From contig NZ_WTYR01000001.1 of the NCBI RefSeq assembly GCF_009827575.1, forward strand, positions 496,001-560,000: a stretch of 64,000 nucleotides of DNA, written 5' to 3'. The DNA comes from Alteriqipengyuania halimionae (lineage in GTDB: Bacteria > Pseudomonadota > Alphaproteobacteria > Sphingomonadales > Sphingomonadaceae). The notes under the pieces are model-generated. The model ran no database searches, was not told where the DNA came from, and was given only the letters and a program-made list of their open reading frames with translations. This document shows, piece by piece, positions 8,533 through 20,444 of this stretch; position 1 is the stretch's first letter, and each line of letters begins with the position of its first letter. The translations under genes and the position numbers were made by a program.

Positions 8533-8746
8533 GCCGTCTCGTTCCCATGCACTGCGGTGCTGTCACCTCGTGTGGGTGCCGTTCTGGGCGCTAATGGTAA
8601 ATTTTCCGGAAACTTCGTGCGCGACATGCCATCGCTATAATCCTCGCGCACCGTTCGCCTGCCCGATAGGATAGGGGAATGCGACGTCATCGGACCGGTA
8701 CAGGATTGATGAGCCAGCGAGGCTTTCTCACTGCAAGGCGATGGGC

Positions 8747-9025
8747 ATGACCGAGCCGCTAACCTGCTGGCTGTGCAAGCGTACGATCGGCAAGCGGGTG
8801 CAGTGGCATCACACCGTTCCCAAGGCGAAGAAGGGCAGGGCGACCGTCCCCGTCCATCCCATGTGCCATCGCACCATCCACGCCAATTTCACCAATGCAG
8901 AACTGGCGCGGTTCGACAGCGCTCGAGACCCCTTGCTGGACAACGAGACAGTGGCAAATTTCCTGCGGTGGATCGCCGACAAGCCACCGGACTTTCATGC
9001 AGCAACGCGCAGGCCGCGGCGCTAG
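8747..9025 (+). CDS. HNH-type endonuclease family protein, small
   Basis: 92 residues with a compact zinc/metal finger: LTCWLCKRTIG (CxxC), then QWHHTVPKAKKG and VHPMCHRTIHANF, giving the C-x2-C ... HH ... C-H-x3-H arrangement of HNH proteins. The rest is helical (NAELARFDSAR). Small stand-alone HNH proteins of this kind are common in sphingomonads and their function is not established. ATG 8747 is preferred to ATG 8741 because an AAGG site lies 8 nt upstream. The 214-nt upstream region holds a TATAAT at 8636-8641 without a clear -35 box. Confidence 0.72.
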   Translation: MTEPLTCWLCKRTIGKRVQWHHTVPKAKKGRATVPVHPMCHRTIHANFTNAELARFDSARDPLLDNETVANFLRWIADKPPDFHAATRRPRR

Positions 9026-9039
9026 CTCGATGGAAAAAA

Positions 9040-9061
9040 GGGCGGCCCCGCGAGGCCGCCC
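9040..9061 (-). terminator. Intrinsic terminator of prolyl oligopeptidase gene
   Basis: Perfect 8-bp GC stem GGGCGGCC/GGCCGCCC with a 6-nt loop, followed on the minus strand by TTTTTTCC. It lies 24 nt past the oligopeptidase stop and 15 nt past the convergent HNH stop, so it can serve both. Confidence 0.85.
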
Positions 9062-9085
9062 CATCTCGTGAGATCGTACTTGGAC

Positions 9086-11239
9086 TCAGCCGCCGTTCTT
9101 GTCGTCGAACAGTTGCTGCATCAGGTAGACGAGCTGCATCGCCCGCAGCTTGGCGCGTTGTTCGTTATCAACGCCCCCCGAATGGCCGCCCTGCATGTCC
9201 TCGAAATAGAGGTAATCGTCGCCTTGCGCGGCCATGCGCGCGGCGGCCTTGCGGCCATGGCTCGGATGGGTGCGATCATCCGCCGTCGAAGTGACGTAGA
9301 ACACGCGCGGGTAGTCCTTTTCCTCGAGCAGCTTCTGGTAGGGGGAATAGCCTTCGATCCATGCGCGCTGTTCGGGGATGCGTGGATCGCCATATTCGCC
9401 GATCCACGAGGCACCCCGGCCGATATATTGATAGCGCAGCATATCGAAGAGCGGGATCTGGACGATCGCGGCGTTGAACAGGTCTGGCGCCTGGGTGAAG
9501 GCGGTACCGACCAGCAGCCCGCCCTGCGAACCGCCCTGGACGCCGAGATGTTCGGGGCTGGTGACGCCGCGCGCAACCAGATCGCGGCCCACGGCGATGA
9601 AATCGTCCCAGGTGCGCTGCTTGTTCTCGCGGATCGCGCTCTGGTGCCAGCCGGGGCCGAATTCCCCGCCGCCGCGCATATTGGCGAGCACATAGGCGCC
9701 GCCGCGTTCGAGCCACATCTTGCCCGTCGACCCGAGATAGGACGGCAATTGCGAAACCTGGAAACCGCCATAGCCATACAGCAGGGTCGGCGTGGTCCCG
9801 TCCATTTTCATGCCCTTGGGCTTCACGAGGAAATAGGGGATCTTGGTGCCGTCGGCGCTGGTCGCCTCGAACTGCTCGATCTCCATGTCGGTCGCATCGA
9901 AGCGCTCGGGGCTTTCCTTTACGATCTCGAGGTTCACGCCGTCTTCGGCGTAGTAATAGGTGCCCGGCGAGAGGAAGTCGGTCGAGGTGAACATTATCTG
10001 GTCGGTCTCGTTCGACGCTGTCGCCACGCCGACGGTGGCGTTCTTCGGCAGGTCGATTTCGGTCCAGCCCCAGCCGCCGTCCTCGTAATCGAACTTGAGG
10101 ACCTTGCCCTTCACGTTGTCGAGGATGGAGATGTAGCCGCTGTTCTTGGTTGAACCGCCACCGCGCTTGGTCTGCCGCTCGCCCGGAGCCCAGACGAGGA
10201 CCTTCTGCGCGCCGTTCGGGTCGGCCTTCCATTCCTCCAGATCCACTGCGACGATCGAGTCGGCAGGGAACGTCACACCGCTGGTCTCCCAATCGACATC
10301 GGTCGTGAACAGCATGTGCCCGTCCAGAATACCGTACGGCCCAGCCTTCGCTGGAAGATCCAGCTTCACCCACTCGCCGTCATGCTCGACGAAATATTCG
10401 CGCTCGTGGAACGAGACGCCGCGATAAGCCATCCGGCCGTGGATCGTGCCTTCGCCGTCGCGGAGCAGATAAGCGCCTGCCGAGACATCGCTCTTCTCGC
10501 CGCGGAAGATTTCCTTCGCTTCCTCGATCGGCGTGCCGCGTTTCCATTCGCGGGTGGTGAAGGGGTAGAAACTGTCGGTCACGGTATCGTCGCCGAAATC
10601 GCGACTGATCAGCAGCGTGTCCTGATCGACCCAGCTCGCGCTGCCCTGGCTTTCGGGCAGTTCGAACCCGCCATCGACGAAGTCGAGCGATTCCAGGTCG
10701 AATTCGCGCGCGACGCTGGCGTCCTTCCCGCCATCGGACAGGTAGACCATGCAGCGCGTGCCGTCGGGCGGCAGGCAGTTCATCCCGCCATAGACCCATT
10801 CCTTGCCTTCCTTGGCGGCGAGTGCGTCGACATCGAGGATGGTTTCCCATTCCGGATTGTCGGTGCGCCAGCTTTCCAGCGTGGTGCGGCGCAGAATGCC
10901 CTTGGGGTTCTTCGCGTCCTGCCAGAAATTGACCATGCCGTAATGGGTGAACGAGACGCCGGGAATGCGATCCTCGGCGTTGTAAATCGCCAGCGCCTCG
11001 GATTTCAGCTCTTCGAAGCGCGGGTCGGATTGCAGCGCATCGATCGTTTTCTCGTTCTCGGCGCGGACCCAATCGAGCGCGCGCTCGCTGCGGGTTTCCT
11101 CGAGCCAGATGAACGGATCGTTTTCGGCTTCGTATTCGGGTTCGACCACGATGTTGGTGTCCTGTGCAGCCAGCGGTGTGGCGGTAAAGGTAGCGAGCGC
11201 GAGCGAAGCGGCCAGCGCGCGAGTTGATACGGGTTTCAT
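9086..11239 (-). CDS. Secreted prolyl oligopeptidase family serine peptidase (S9A)
   Basis: 717 residues. A Sec signal peptide with an AxA-type site (TPLAAQD) ends near residue 25, so the enzyme is probably periplasmic. An N-terminal beta-propeller (about 35-440) begins with the family motif DPFIWLEE, and an alpha/beta-hydrolase domain follows. The catalytic triad is visible: Ser571 in GGSQGG, Asp654 in TADDRTHPSH and His686 in GGHSGG. The enzyme cleaves short proline-containing peptides. It is monocistronic with its own terminator; no peptide transporter or substrate gene is adjacent. Confidence 0.94.
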   Translation of the reverse strand: MKPVSTRALAASLALATFTATPLAAQDTNIVVEPEYEAENDPFIWLEETRSERALDWVRAENEKTIDALQSDPRFEELKSEALAIYNAEDRIPGVSFTHYGMVNFWQDAKNPKGILRRTTLESWRTDNPEWETILDVDALAAKEGKEWVYGGMNCLPPDGTRCMVYLSDGGKDASVAREFDLESLDFVDGGFELPESQGSASWVDQDTLLISRDFGDDTVTDSFYPFTTREWKRGTPIEEAKEIFRGEKSDVSAGAYLLRDGEGTIHGRMAYRGVSFHEREYFVEHDGEWVKLDLPAKAGPYGILDGHMLFTTDVDWETSGVTFPADSIVAVDLEEWKADPNGAQKVLVWAPGERQTKRGGGSTKNSGYISILDNVKGKVLKFDYEDGGWGWTEIDLPKNATVGVATASNETDQIMFTSTDFLSPGTYYYAEDGVNLEIVKESPERFDATDMEIEQFEATSADGTKIPYFLVKPKGMKMDGTTPTLLYGYGGFQVSQLPSYLGSTGKMWLERGGAYVLANMRGGGEFGPGWHQSAIRENKQRTWDDFIAVGRDLVARGVTSPEHLGVQGGSQGGLLVGTAFTQAPDLFNAAIVQIPLFDMLRYQYIGRGASWIGEYGDPRIPEQRAWIEGYSPYQKLLEEKDYPRVFYVTSTADDRTHPSHGRKAAARMAAQGDDYLYFEDMQGGHSGGVDNEQRAKLRAMQLVYLMQQLFDDKNGG

Positions 11240-11342
11240 GGATAGCGTCCCTTTCCCAGAGTTACGCCGCGCATAGTGCCAGCATGTCCCGCGATCACAA
11301 GCGATTCGGCAGGGTAGGGTAGGGCGTTGGTCGAAACGAAAA

Positions 11343-11363
11343 GGGCGACCCGATGGGCCGCCC
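11343..11363 (-). terminator. Intrinsic terminator of the atp operon
   Basis: On the minus strand GGGCGGCCC-ATC-GGGTCGCCC forms a 9-bp stem with one G-U pair, followed by TTTTCG. It lies 23 nt after the atpC stop and marks the end of the F1 operon. Confidence 0.82.
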
Positions 11364-11386
11364 TCGTTTGTTCGCTCTTGTGGCGC

Positions 11387-11644
11387 TTAGCCTTCGACGT
11401 GTTCGGCAAGGACCGTGAGGCCATTGTCGCCCACTTCGGCGAAACCGCCGCGCACGTCGATTTCTTCGGGGGCGCCGCCCTCGGTCTTGTAGACCTGGAC
11501 CTTGCCGTCGCGGATGGTCGACATGAAGGGCGCGTGGCCCTCCAGCACGCCGAATTCGCCCTCCGCACCGGGCACGACCACCATGTGGACGTCTTCGGAG
11601 CGGACCAGCTTGGCCGGCGTGACGAGTTCGAAGTGCAGTGCCAT
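11387..11644 (-). CDS. atpC: F0F1 ATP synthase subunit epsilon, short form
   Basis: 85 residues forming only the N-terminal beta-sandwich of epsilon ([34 protein letters not shown]). The C-terminal helical hairpin found in 130-140-residue epsilon subunits, which inhibits ATP hydrolysis in many bacteria, is missing. Short epsilon subunits are usual in sphingomonads, where inhibition is attributed to the zeta protein; that is family knowledge, and no zeta gene is in the window. It is the last gene of the operon, 3 nt after atpD, and is followed by a terminator. Confidence 0.95.
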   Translation of the reverse strand: MALHFELVTPAKLVRSEDVHMVVVPGAEGEFGVLEGHAPFMSTIRDGKVQVYKTEGGAPEEIDVRGGFAEVGDNGLTVLAEHVEG

Positions 11645-11647
11645 TGC

Positions 11648-13126
<1,479 letters not shown>

Positions 13127-14008
13127 TTAGAGCGCTTCAGCGCCCGCAATGATTTCGATAAGTTCGGTGGTGATCGCGGCCTGGCGGCTGCGGTTGTACT
13201 GGATCGTCAGCTTGTCGATCAGCTCGCCGGCATTGCGCGTGGCGTTATCCATCGCTGTCATCGACGCGCCCTGTTCCGAGGCTTCGCGTTCGAGCAGCGA
13301 GCCGAAGATCTGTGTCTTGATGTAGCGCGGCAGGAGCTCTTCTAGGATCGCTTCCTCGTCGGGCTCGTATTCGACCACGGCACCGTCGGATGCCTTGGGA
13401 GCGGCATCGGCTTCAGGCGCAGGGACGGGGATCAGCTGCTGCGTGACCGGGTCCTGCGCGAGCGCCGACTGGAAGATCGGATAGACGAGGTGGGCGACAT
13501 CGAATTCGCCGTTCTCGAAGCGCGTCAGCAGATCGTCGGCGATCGCTTCGGCTTCCTCGAAACCGATATTGCGAACTTCCGACGTATCGAACCACTTCTC
13601 GATGCGTTTTTCATAGTCGCGCTTGATCGGTGCGCGGCCCTTCTTGCCGACGAGGTAGAACTGCACGTCCTTGCCTTCGCCGAGCAGCTTGCGCGCCTGC
13701 TTCTTGGCCTCTTTCACGATATTCGCGTTGAGACCGCCGCACAGGCCCTTGTCGGTGTTGACGACGACCAGCAGGTGGCGCTGATCGGAGCCGGTGCCGG
13801 CCAGCAGCTTGGGCGCGCCGTCACCCGAAACCTTCGAAGCGATCGAGGCCATCACGCCCGACAGCCGCTCGGCATAGGGGCGTGCGGCTTCGGCCGCCGC
13901 CTGCGCACGGCGCAGCTTGGCCGCGGCGACCATCTGCTTGGCCTTGGTAATCTTCTGGGTCGATTTGACCGAGTTGATCCGACCTTTAAGTTCTTTCAGG
14001 CTTGCCAA
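13127..14008 (-). CDS. atpG: F0F1 ATP synthase subunit gamma
   Basis: Rotor shaft of F1. 293 residues, beginning [36 protein letters not shown] split across the N-terminal coiled-coil helix and ending with the C-terminal helix around [20 protein letters not shown]. An acidic/Ala-Pro insertion near residues 195-215 ([16 protein letters not shown]) is common in alphaproteobacterial gamma. Normally it follows atpA directly; here a 100-residue foreign-looking gene separates them, with 13 nt between that gene's stop and the atpG start. Confidence 0.97.
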   Translation of the reverse strand: MASLKELKGRINSVKSTQKITKAKQMVAAAKLRRAQAAAEAARPYAERLSGVMASIASKVSGDGAPKLLAGTGSDQRHLLVVVNTDKGLCGGLNANIVKEAKKQARKLLGEGKDVQFYLVGKKGRAPIKRDYEKRIEKWFDTSEVRNIGFEEAEAIADDLLTRFENGEFDVAHLVYPIFQSALAQDPVTQQLIPVPAPEADAAPKASDGAVVEYEPDEEAILEELLPRYIKTQIFGSLLEREASEQGASMTAMDNATRNAGELIDKLTIQYNRSRQAAITTELIEIIAGAEAL

Positions 14009-14021
14009 AACTGGTTCCTAA

Positions 14022-14324
14022 CTAACTTGGTTCGTAGCGCTCGAAAACTAGCTCAAAACTCTCTGCACCGAGCAATTTCAACTTATCATCCGAAACTTCG
14101 AACTGCTCCGAAATTTCAGCGTCCGGATCATCTGCGAGCATCTCGGTTGCAGCCACTCGCAAGCATTCCTCTGCTTCTGCGTCATGCTCCAGCGCTAATC
14201 GTGATCTGATCTCAATTTTATTCTTTACCTTGCGTACCCAGACCTGCCTTACACCGTTACATATATTCCCGTTCAGAGCGCGCTGGGCTGAGAGAAGCAG
14301 CTGGATGCGTTCATTTGTTTCCAA
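14022..14324 (-). CDS. Unrecognised 100-residue protein inserted in the atp operon between atpA and atpG
   Basis: Open frame of 100 residues, acidic overall, starting TTG-GAA-ACA at 14324, 3 nt after the atpA stop, with no good Shine-Dalgarno site of its own, so translation is probably coupled to atpA. The opening ERIQLLLSAQRALNGNI resembles a scattered family of about 100-residue bacterial proteins (LLxSAQRALLGxI...LRxV) that I recall only as hypothetical or immunity-like. The base composition is visibly more AT-rich than the atp genes around it, and atpG normally follows atpA directly. It is read in the same direction and leaves the operon intact. No membrane helix or known catalytic motif is seen. 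Function unknown. Confidence 0.7.
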   Translation of the reverse strand: METNERIQLLLSAQRALNGNICNGVRQVWVRKVKNKIEIRSRLALEHDAEAEECLRVAATEMLADDPDAEISEQFEVSDDKLKLLGAESFELVFERYEPS

Positions 14325-14327
14325 TGA

Positions 14328-16446
<2,119 letters not shown>

Positions 16447-16594
16447 GCGGTATGGTCCTCTTTGGGGCCGGAAAATCAGTGCGACACCTTTGCCGAATCT
16501 CGGGCACGAGAAAGTACCCCGGCAAGGTTGGCGCGCGCCTAGCAACGATGCCGATTCTTTGCAAGGCGGCGCGGCGTTGTTCGCAATTTGAGAG

Positions 16595-17149
16595 TCAGAG
16601 CGTGCGGGTCATCCAGGTCAGGAGTGTGGTCGACAATCCGGCAAATCCTACTCCGACGAGCCACCATCGTTTGGCGAAGAACAGCAGGATGATAAAGATC
16701 AGGGGGATGAACTCGCCGCTCGCCATACCCCAGAATTCGCCGAAGCTCGACGTCCGCGCTGCCGAGACAGCTATCCAGTTCGCCGCGAGCGGCAGAAACA
16801 CGAGCAGATAGAGTCCCCAAAGGTATCGCCGATTGTCCTGATAGTAAGCGGCAAGATCGACCCCGTCCTCGCCAATCTTGTCCGGCAGCGCAGCAGCCGC
16901 GAGGAGATTGAGGATCACCAAAATCCACATGAGCGGCATGAATGCCGCCAGGGAGATTGGCTCTTCGTCAGTTCGGTCGGCGACCATCCACCAGAAGGAC
17001 GTGATGGTCATAAGTACGAACAGGGCGAACAGCGGCTGCGCCCAATGCCATTTCACCTGCTTCGAGCGAATGAGGCGGTTGAGATTCTCGAGCTCGAAAG
17101 CGACCGCCACGCCCAGCACGATCGAAATGAAAACGAGCGCCTGTTCCAC
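16595..17149 (-). CDS. Hypothetical multi-pass membrane protein, last gene of protease operon
   Basis: 184 residues with about five hydrophobic helices (near 5-20, 38-55, 70-90, 108-130 and 145-170). Between helices 3 and 4 is a short acidic loop ([20 protein letters not shown]). I do not recognise the family. It starts 4 nt after the stop of the upstream trypsin-like protease gene, so it is almost certainly cotranscribed and may be a membrane partner or substrate of the proteases; that role is inference. The downstream neighbour atpH begins 148 nt further on. Confidence 0.7.
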   Translation of the reverse strand: MEQALVFISIVLGVAVAFELENLNRLIRSKQVKWHWAQPLFALFVLMTITSFWWMVADRTDEEPISLAAFMPLMWILVILNLLAAAALPDKIGEDGVDLAAYYQDNRRYLWGLYLLVFLPLAANWIAVSAARTSSFGEFWGMASGEFIPLIFIILLFFAKRWWLVGVGFAGLSTTLLTWMTRTL

Positions 17150-17153
17150 CTGG

Positions 17154-18692
17154 TCAGCTCCCGGACTTGCGCTGACACCGATAGACCAGCCGTTCGTTCG
17201 GCCGATCGGGCAGGCGATCGATCACGCGGCCTTGCATGTCGCCCAGGCGGCTTGCGGCGTCGGGCGAGTTGCAGCTGGGCGGATCGTAGGATTGCCGCGT
17301 TTCGCGCAGGTCGCGCATGACAGTGCGAGAGAGCAGATAGCGCTCCATGCGGAATTCGCGCTTGTCGGGATCGAAGGTGTTGATCGAAACAGCGGCTTCG
17401 CCATTGGGCACGAACACGCGCGCCCAGCCTTCGGCACTGCGGCCATACTGGGTCTTGCCATTGACGCAGCCTTGCCCGGTCCACGCGAATTCGATTTCCT
17501 CGTCCGGGTCGCCGGTCACCCGGCTGCGACCTGTATCGAGCGCACATATCACACTGCCGTCGCCGATCGCCGGTAGCGAATCGTCTTCGAGCCCCGCTAC
17601 GTCGTCGGATCCGGCGAGCCGCGCTTCCACCTCCGACGCGCCCGGCCGGGTGAGGAACAGATAGGCCGAGCCGGCTGTCGCGACGATCGCAACCCCGCCG
17701 ATGACATAGGCGAGTGTGCGTCGATCCTCCTTCTGGCCAATTTGCCACGCTGCAGCTGCGCCGCCCGCAGCAAGAAGCAGGAGGACCGCGGCAAAAGCCA
17801 TGGCGTTCTCGCGTTCCTCGGCGACGTCGGCTTCGATCCGGTCACGCTCCTGCTCGGCCTCGGCCTGACGGGTGGCCTGTTCGCGTTCGGCTTCTTCGCG
17901 TTCGGCCTGTTCACGCTCGGCTTCCTCGCGATCGAGATCGGCGAGGCTGCGGCAGGCACCCGCGGTGCTTGCCAGTGCGACATCGTTCTTGCGCAGGAAG
18001 GGGAGCAGCACGCGGTTCGAGATCGCGAAGTAGAATTCGCCTTCGCCGGTATCAGAGAGGGTGGAGGCGGAATTGACGCCGACCACCCGGCCACAATCGT
18101 CGAGCAGCGGACCGCCCGAATTGCCGCCCGCAATATCGGCCGAATGAAGGATCATGTCGGTGCCACGCACATTGCGCAGGCCCGAGATCGAGCCGCGCGA
18201 GCGGATTGGCGGCTGCGAGCGAATCACTTCGCGCGCGTTTGCGCTGAGGACCCGATCGACCACGCCGGGATAACCGACCGCGAACACGTCTTCTCCGTCG
18301 ATGTCGAAATCGCTGAACAGGGTCAGCGCGGGCAGGCGGGTGCCGCCGGTCAATTCGATCAGTGCCAAATCGTTGCCCGGATCGATATCGATCAGCCGCG
18401 CGCCGAGACGCTCATCGCCTTCGGACGGGATGACCAGCACGGACACGTCGGAATAGCGGATCGCATCGCGCACCACGTGCGCATTGGTGACGATCATCGT
18501 GGGGGTTACCGCAAAGCCGGTGCCATGGCCGACAAAGCGGAGTTCGCCCTGCGGCGTTTCCGCTATCAGCGCGATCCGGACGACGCCGCGCGCGGCGGCA
18601 TCGATATCGCCGGTGTCGGCCCGGGCCGGATGTGCCCCGACTGCGGCCAGCAAGGCCAGAAGTCCCATCAACAGGCGTGCGTATGCCGTCAT
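17154..18692 (-). CDS. Membrane-anchored trypsin-like serine protease, copy 1
   Basis: 512 residues. Order: signal peptide (1-25, ending PARAD), trypsin-like domain with triad His72 (VTNAHVV), Asp108 (GNDLALI) and Ser192 (GGNSGGPL), then a strongly charged Glu/Arg/Ala coiled coil (about 250-295, AEREQAEREEAEREQ), two membrane helices (about 297-315 and 328-345) with a short charged loop, and a C-terminal periplasmic domain with four Cys (ICALD, QGCVN, PSCNS, YRC). No PDZ domain follows, unlike DegP/DegS. It is a paralogue of the gene at 18814-20364, with the same architecture. Substrate unknown; envelope quality control or signalling is inference. Confidence 0.85.
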   Translation of the reverse strand: MTAYARLLMGLLALLAAVGAHPARADTGDIDAAARGVVRIALIAETPQGELRFVGHGTGFAVTPTMIVTNAHVVRDAIRYSDVSVLVIPSEGDERLGARLIDIDPGNDLALIELTGGTRLPALTLFSDFDIDGEDVFAVGYPGVVDRVLSANAREVIRSQPPIRSRGSISGLRNVRGTDMILHSADIAGGNSGGPLLDDCGRVVGVNSASTLSDTGEGEFYFAISNRVLLPFLRKNDVALASTAGACRSLADLDREEAEREQAEREEAEREQATRQAEAEQERDRIEADVAEERENAMAFAAVLLLLAAGGAAAAWQIGQKEDRRTLAYVIGGVAIVATAGSAYLFLTRPGASEVEARLAGSDDVAGLEDDSLPAIGDGSVICALDTGRSRVTGDPDEEIEFAWTGQGCVNGKTQYGRSAEGWARVFVPNGEAAVSINTFDPDKREFRMERYLLSRTVMRDLRETRQSYDPPSCNSPDAASRLGDMQGRVIDRLPDRPNERLVYRCQRKSGS

Positions 18693-18813
18693 CTCGATCG
18701 TCCCCTCACGATTCTCGCAACCCCGCCGTGCATCATCGACGATCGGCGGCGGTGGATCAACGGTCGAAGCCGCGATCGTCAGATTACGTCAGGAGGGGGC
18801 TCGCGACGACGGT

Positions 18814-20364
18814 TCAGGGCTTGATCGAGCAGCGATAGACCAGCCGTTCGTTGGGCCGCGCCGGAAGCAGGTCAAGGATCGTTTGCTGGTTCGATCCGAG
18901 TTCGAGCACCTTGTCCTCCCCCGCCTCGCATTTGGGCGCGGAGTATTTGCCCCGCGCCTCGCGTGCCTTCTCCATTGTGGAGAGCGGCAGCAAATAGCGT
19001 TCGGTGCGGAAGACGCCGGTCTCGGGATCGTAGCGATTGACGCTGACCGTATCCTCCTCGTTCGGCACCAGCACGCGCGCCCATTCGCCCTGGTCGGTGC
19101 GGGCATATTGGGTGCGTTCGGACACGCAGCCTTGCTCGGACCAGGCGAAGGCGAGGTCGCCGCCGTTGGAAACGGTGACCCGGCTGCGCTCGGCGTCGAG
19201 CGTGCAGATCAGATCGCCAGCGACCAGTGTTTCGCCCGGTGGTCCTTCGGCGGGCGCGCCTGCATTGTCTGACAGCAGCGCTTCGGCGCGCGCTTCGATG
19301 TCGGAAATTTCGGGGCGCGAAAACCAGGCGAGCAGGCTCCCGATCACGAGGAAGGCGGAAGCCGCTCCCGCGCCGATGGCATATTCGCGCTTGGCACCCG
19401 AAGCGATCAGCCAGGCGGTGCCGCCGACGCCGGCAAAGCCCAGCAGCAAGAGCAGCGCGGCGAGTGCCATGCCGTTCTCGCGCTCGTTCATCACTTCGAG
19501 CTGCGCGCGGCGTTCGGCGCGGATCATCGCGCGCATCCGTTCGCCTTCGGCAGTGCGGCGCGCAGCATCGCGCTGACGCTCGATCGCGGCGGCGCGTGCG
19601 GCTTCGCTGTCGTCGTAATCCTCGAGGCTGCGGCAGGCCGAGGAGGACAGGCGCGGCTTGATATCGGCCTCCCGCAGGAATTTGAGCACTTCGCGCACCG
19701 AGACGGCAAAGAAGAACTCGCTGTCCGATCCGTCCGACAGCGTGCCGAAACTGTTGACCCCGATCACGCGGCCGCAGGCATCGAGCAGCGGTCCGCCGCT
19801 ATTGCCGCCGCCGATCGCAGCGGTGTGGAGGATCGTCTCGAACTTCTTGGCCGAACGCCCGCCCGATACGTTCCCGCGGGTCTTGACCGGGGTGATGGGT
19901 GAGATGAGGTCGCCGAAATCGAGGCCCTGCGCGATATCGACATTGGCAGGATAACCGACCGCGAAGACTTCCGCCCCGTCCGACACGGCGACAGGCGTGA
20001 AGGTCATCGGCACGAGCCGCCCCTTCTCGGTCAGCTTGAGGAGCGCCAGATCGGTGCGCGGGGCATAACGCAGCACGCGCGCGAAATAGCCGGTCTCGCC
20101 CTGGCTCGGGATCACGCCCAGCTTGAGGTCCGCATCCTGCGCCAGCGGTTCGACGACATGGGCGTTGGTAAGAATGATGTCGGGGGCGACGACGATGCCC
20201 GATCCATGGCCGACGACTTCGACCGTATCCCCGTCATCGGCGATCACCACCACCCGCACCACGCTGCGCGCGGCGGCGTTGATATCGGACTGGTCGGCAT
20301 GCGCCGGGGCGCTCGGACACAGCACGGCAAAGACGAACGACAATGCGAGGAAGAAGCGGGTCAT
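18814..20364 (-). CDS. Membrane-anchored trypsin-like serine protease, copy 2
   Basis: 516 residues from ATG 20364 (MTRFFLALSFVFAVL), chosen because a signal peptide ending at AHAD follows at once; longer upstream readings overlap ada. The trypsin-like triad is His69 (LTNAHVV), Asp105 (RTDLALL) and Ser189 (GGNSGGPL). Then come an Ala/Arg/Glu helical linker (about 255-300), two membrane helices, and a C-terminal domain whose four Cys (ICTLD, QGCVS, PKCEA, YRCS) match copy 1, including RPNERLVYRC near the end. First gene of the probable three-gene operon; 121 nt separate it from copy 1. Confidence 0.85.
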   Translation of the reverse strand: MTRFFLALSFVFAVLCPSAPAHADQSDINAAARSVVRVVVIADDGDTVEVVGHGSGIVVAPDIILTNAHVVEPLAQDADLKLGVIPSQGETGYFARVLRYAPRTDLALLKLTEKGRLVPMTFTPVAVSDGAEVFAVGYPANVDIAQGLDFGDLISPITPVKTRGNVSGGRSAKKFETILHTAAIGGGNSGGPLLDACGRVIGVNSFGTLSDGSDSEFFFAVSVREVLKFLREADIKPRLSSSACRSLEDYDDSEAARAAAIERQRDAARRTAEGERMRAMIRAERRAQLEVMNERENGMALAALLLLLGFAGVGGTAWLIASGAKREYAIGAGAASAFLVIGSLLAWFSRPEISDIEARAEALLSDNAGAPAEGPPGETLVAGDLICTLDAERSRVTVSNGGDLAFAWSEQGCVSERTQYARTDQGEWARVLVPNEEDTVSVNRYDPETGVFRTERYLLPLSTMEKAREARGKYSAPKCEAGEDKVLELGSNQQTILDLLPARPNERLVYRCSIKP

Positions 20365-20444
20365 CGCGGCCTTGTCTATGGGGAGCGGGGTTTGACCGCA
20401 AGATGCGGGATGCACGCTGTCGGCGGCTGCGCTAGGCCGGGGGC

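Noticed and set aside
8636-8641. TATAAT upstream of the HNH gene as a full promoter
   Set aside because: A perfect -10 hexamer but no acceptable -35 at 16-18 nt spacing, so not listed as a promoter.
16537-16564. TTGCAA-N16-CTAGGC as atp operon promoter on the minus strand
   Set aside because: The -35 is fair but the -10 is poor; too weak to annotate.
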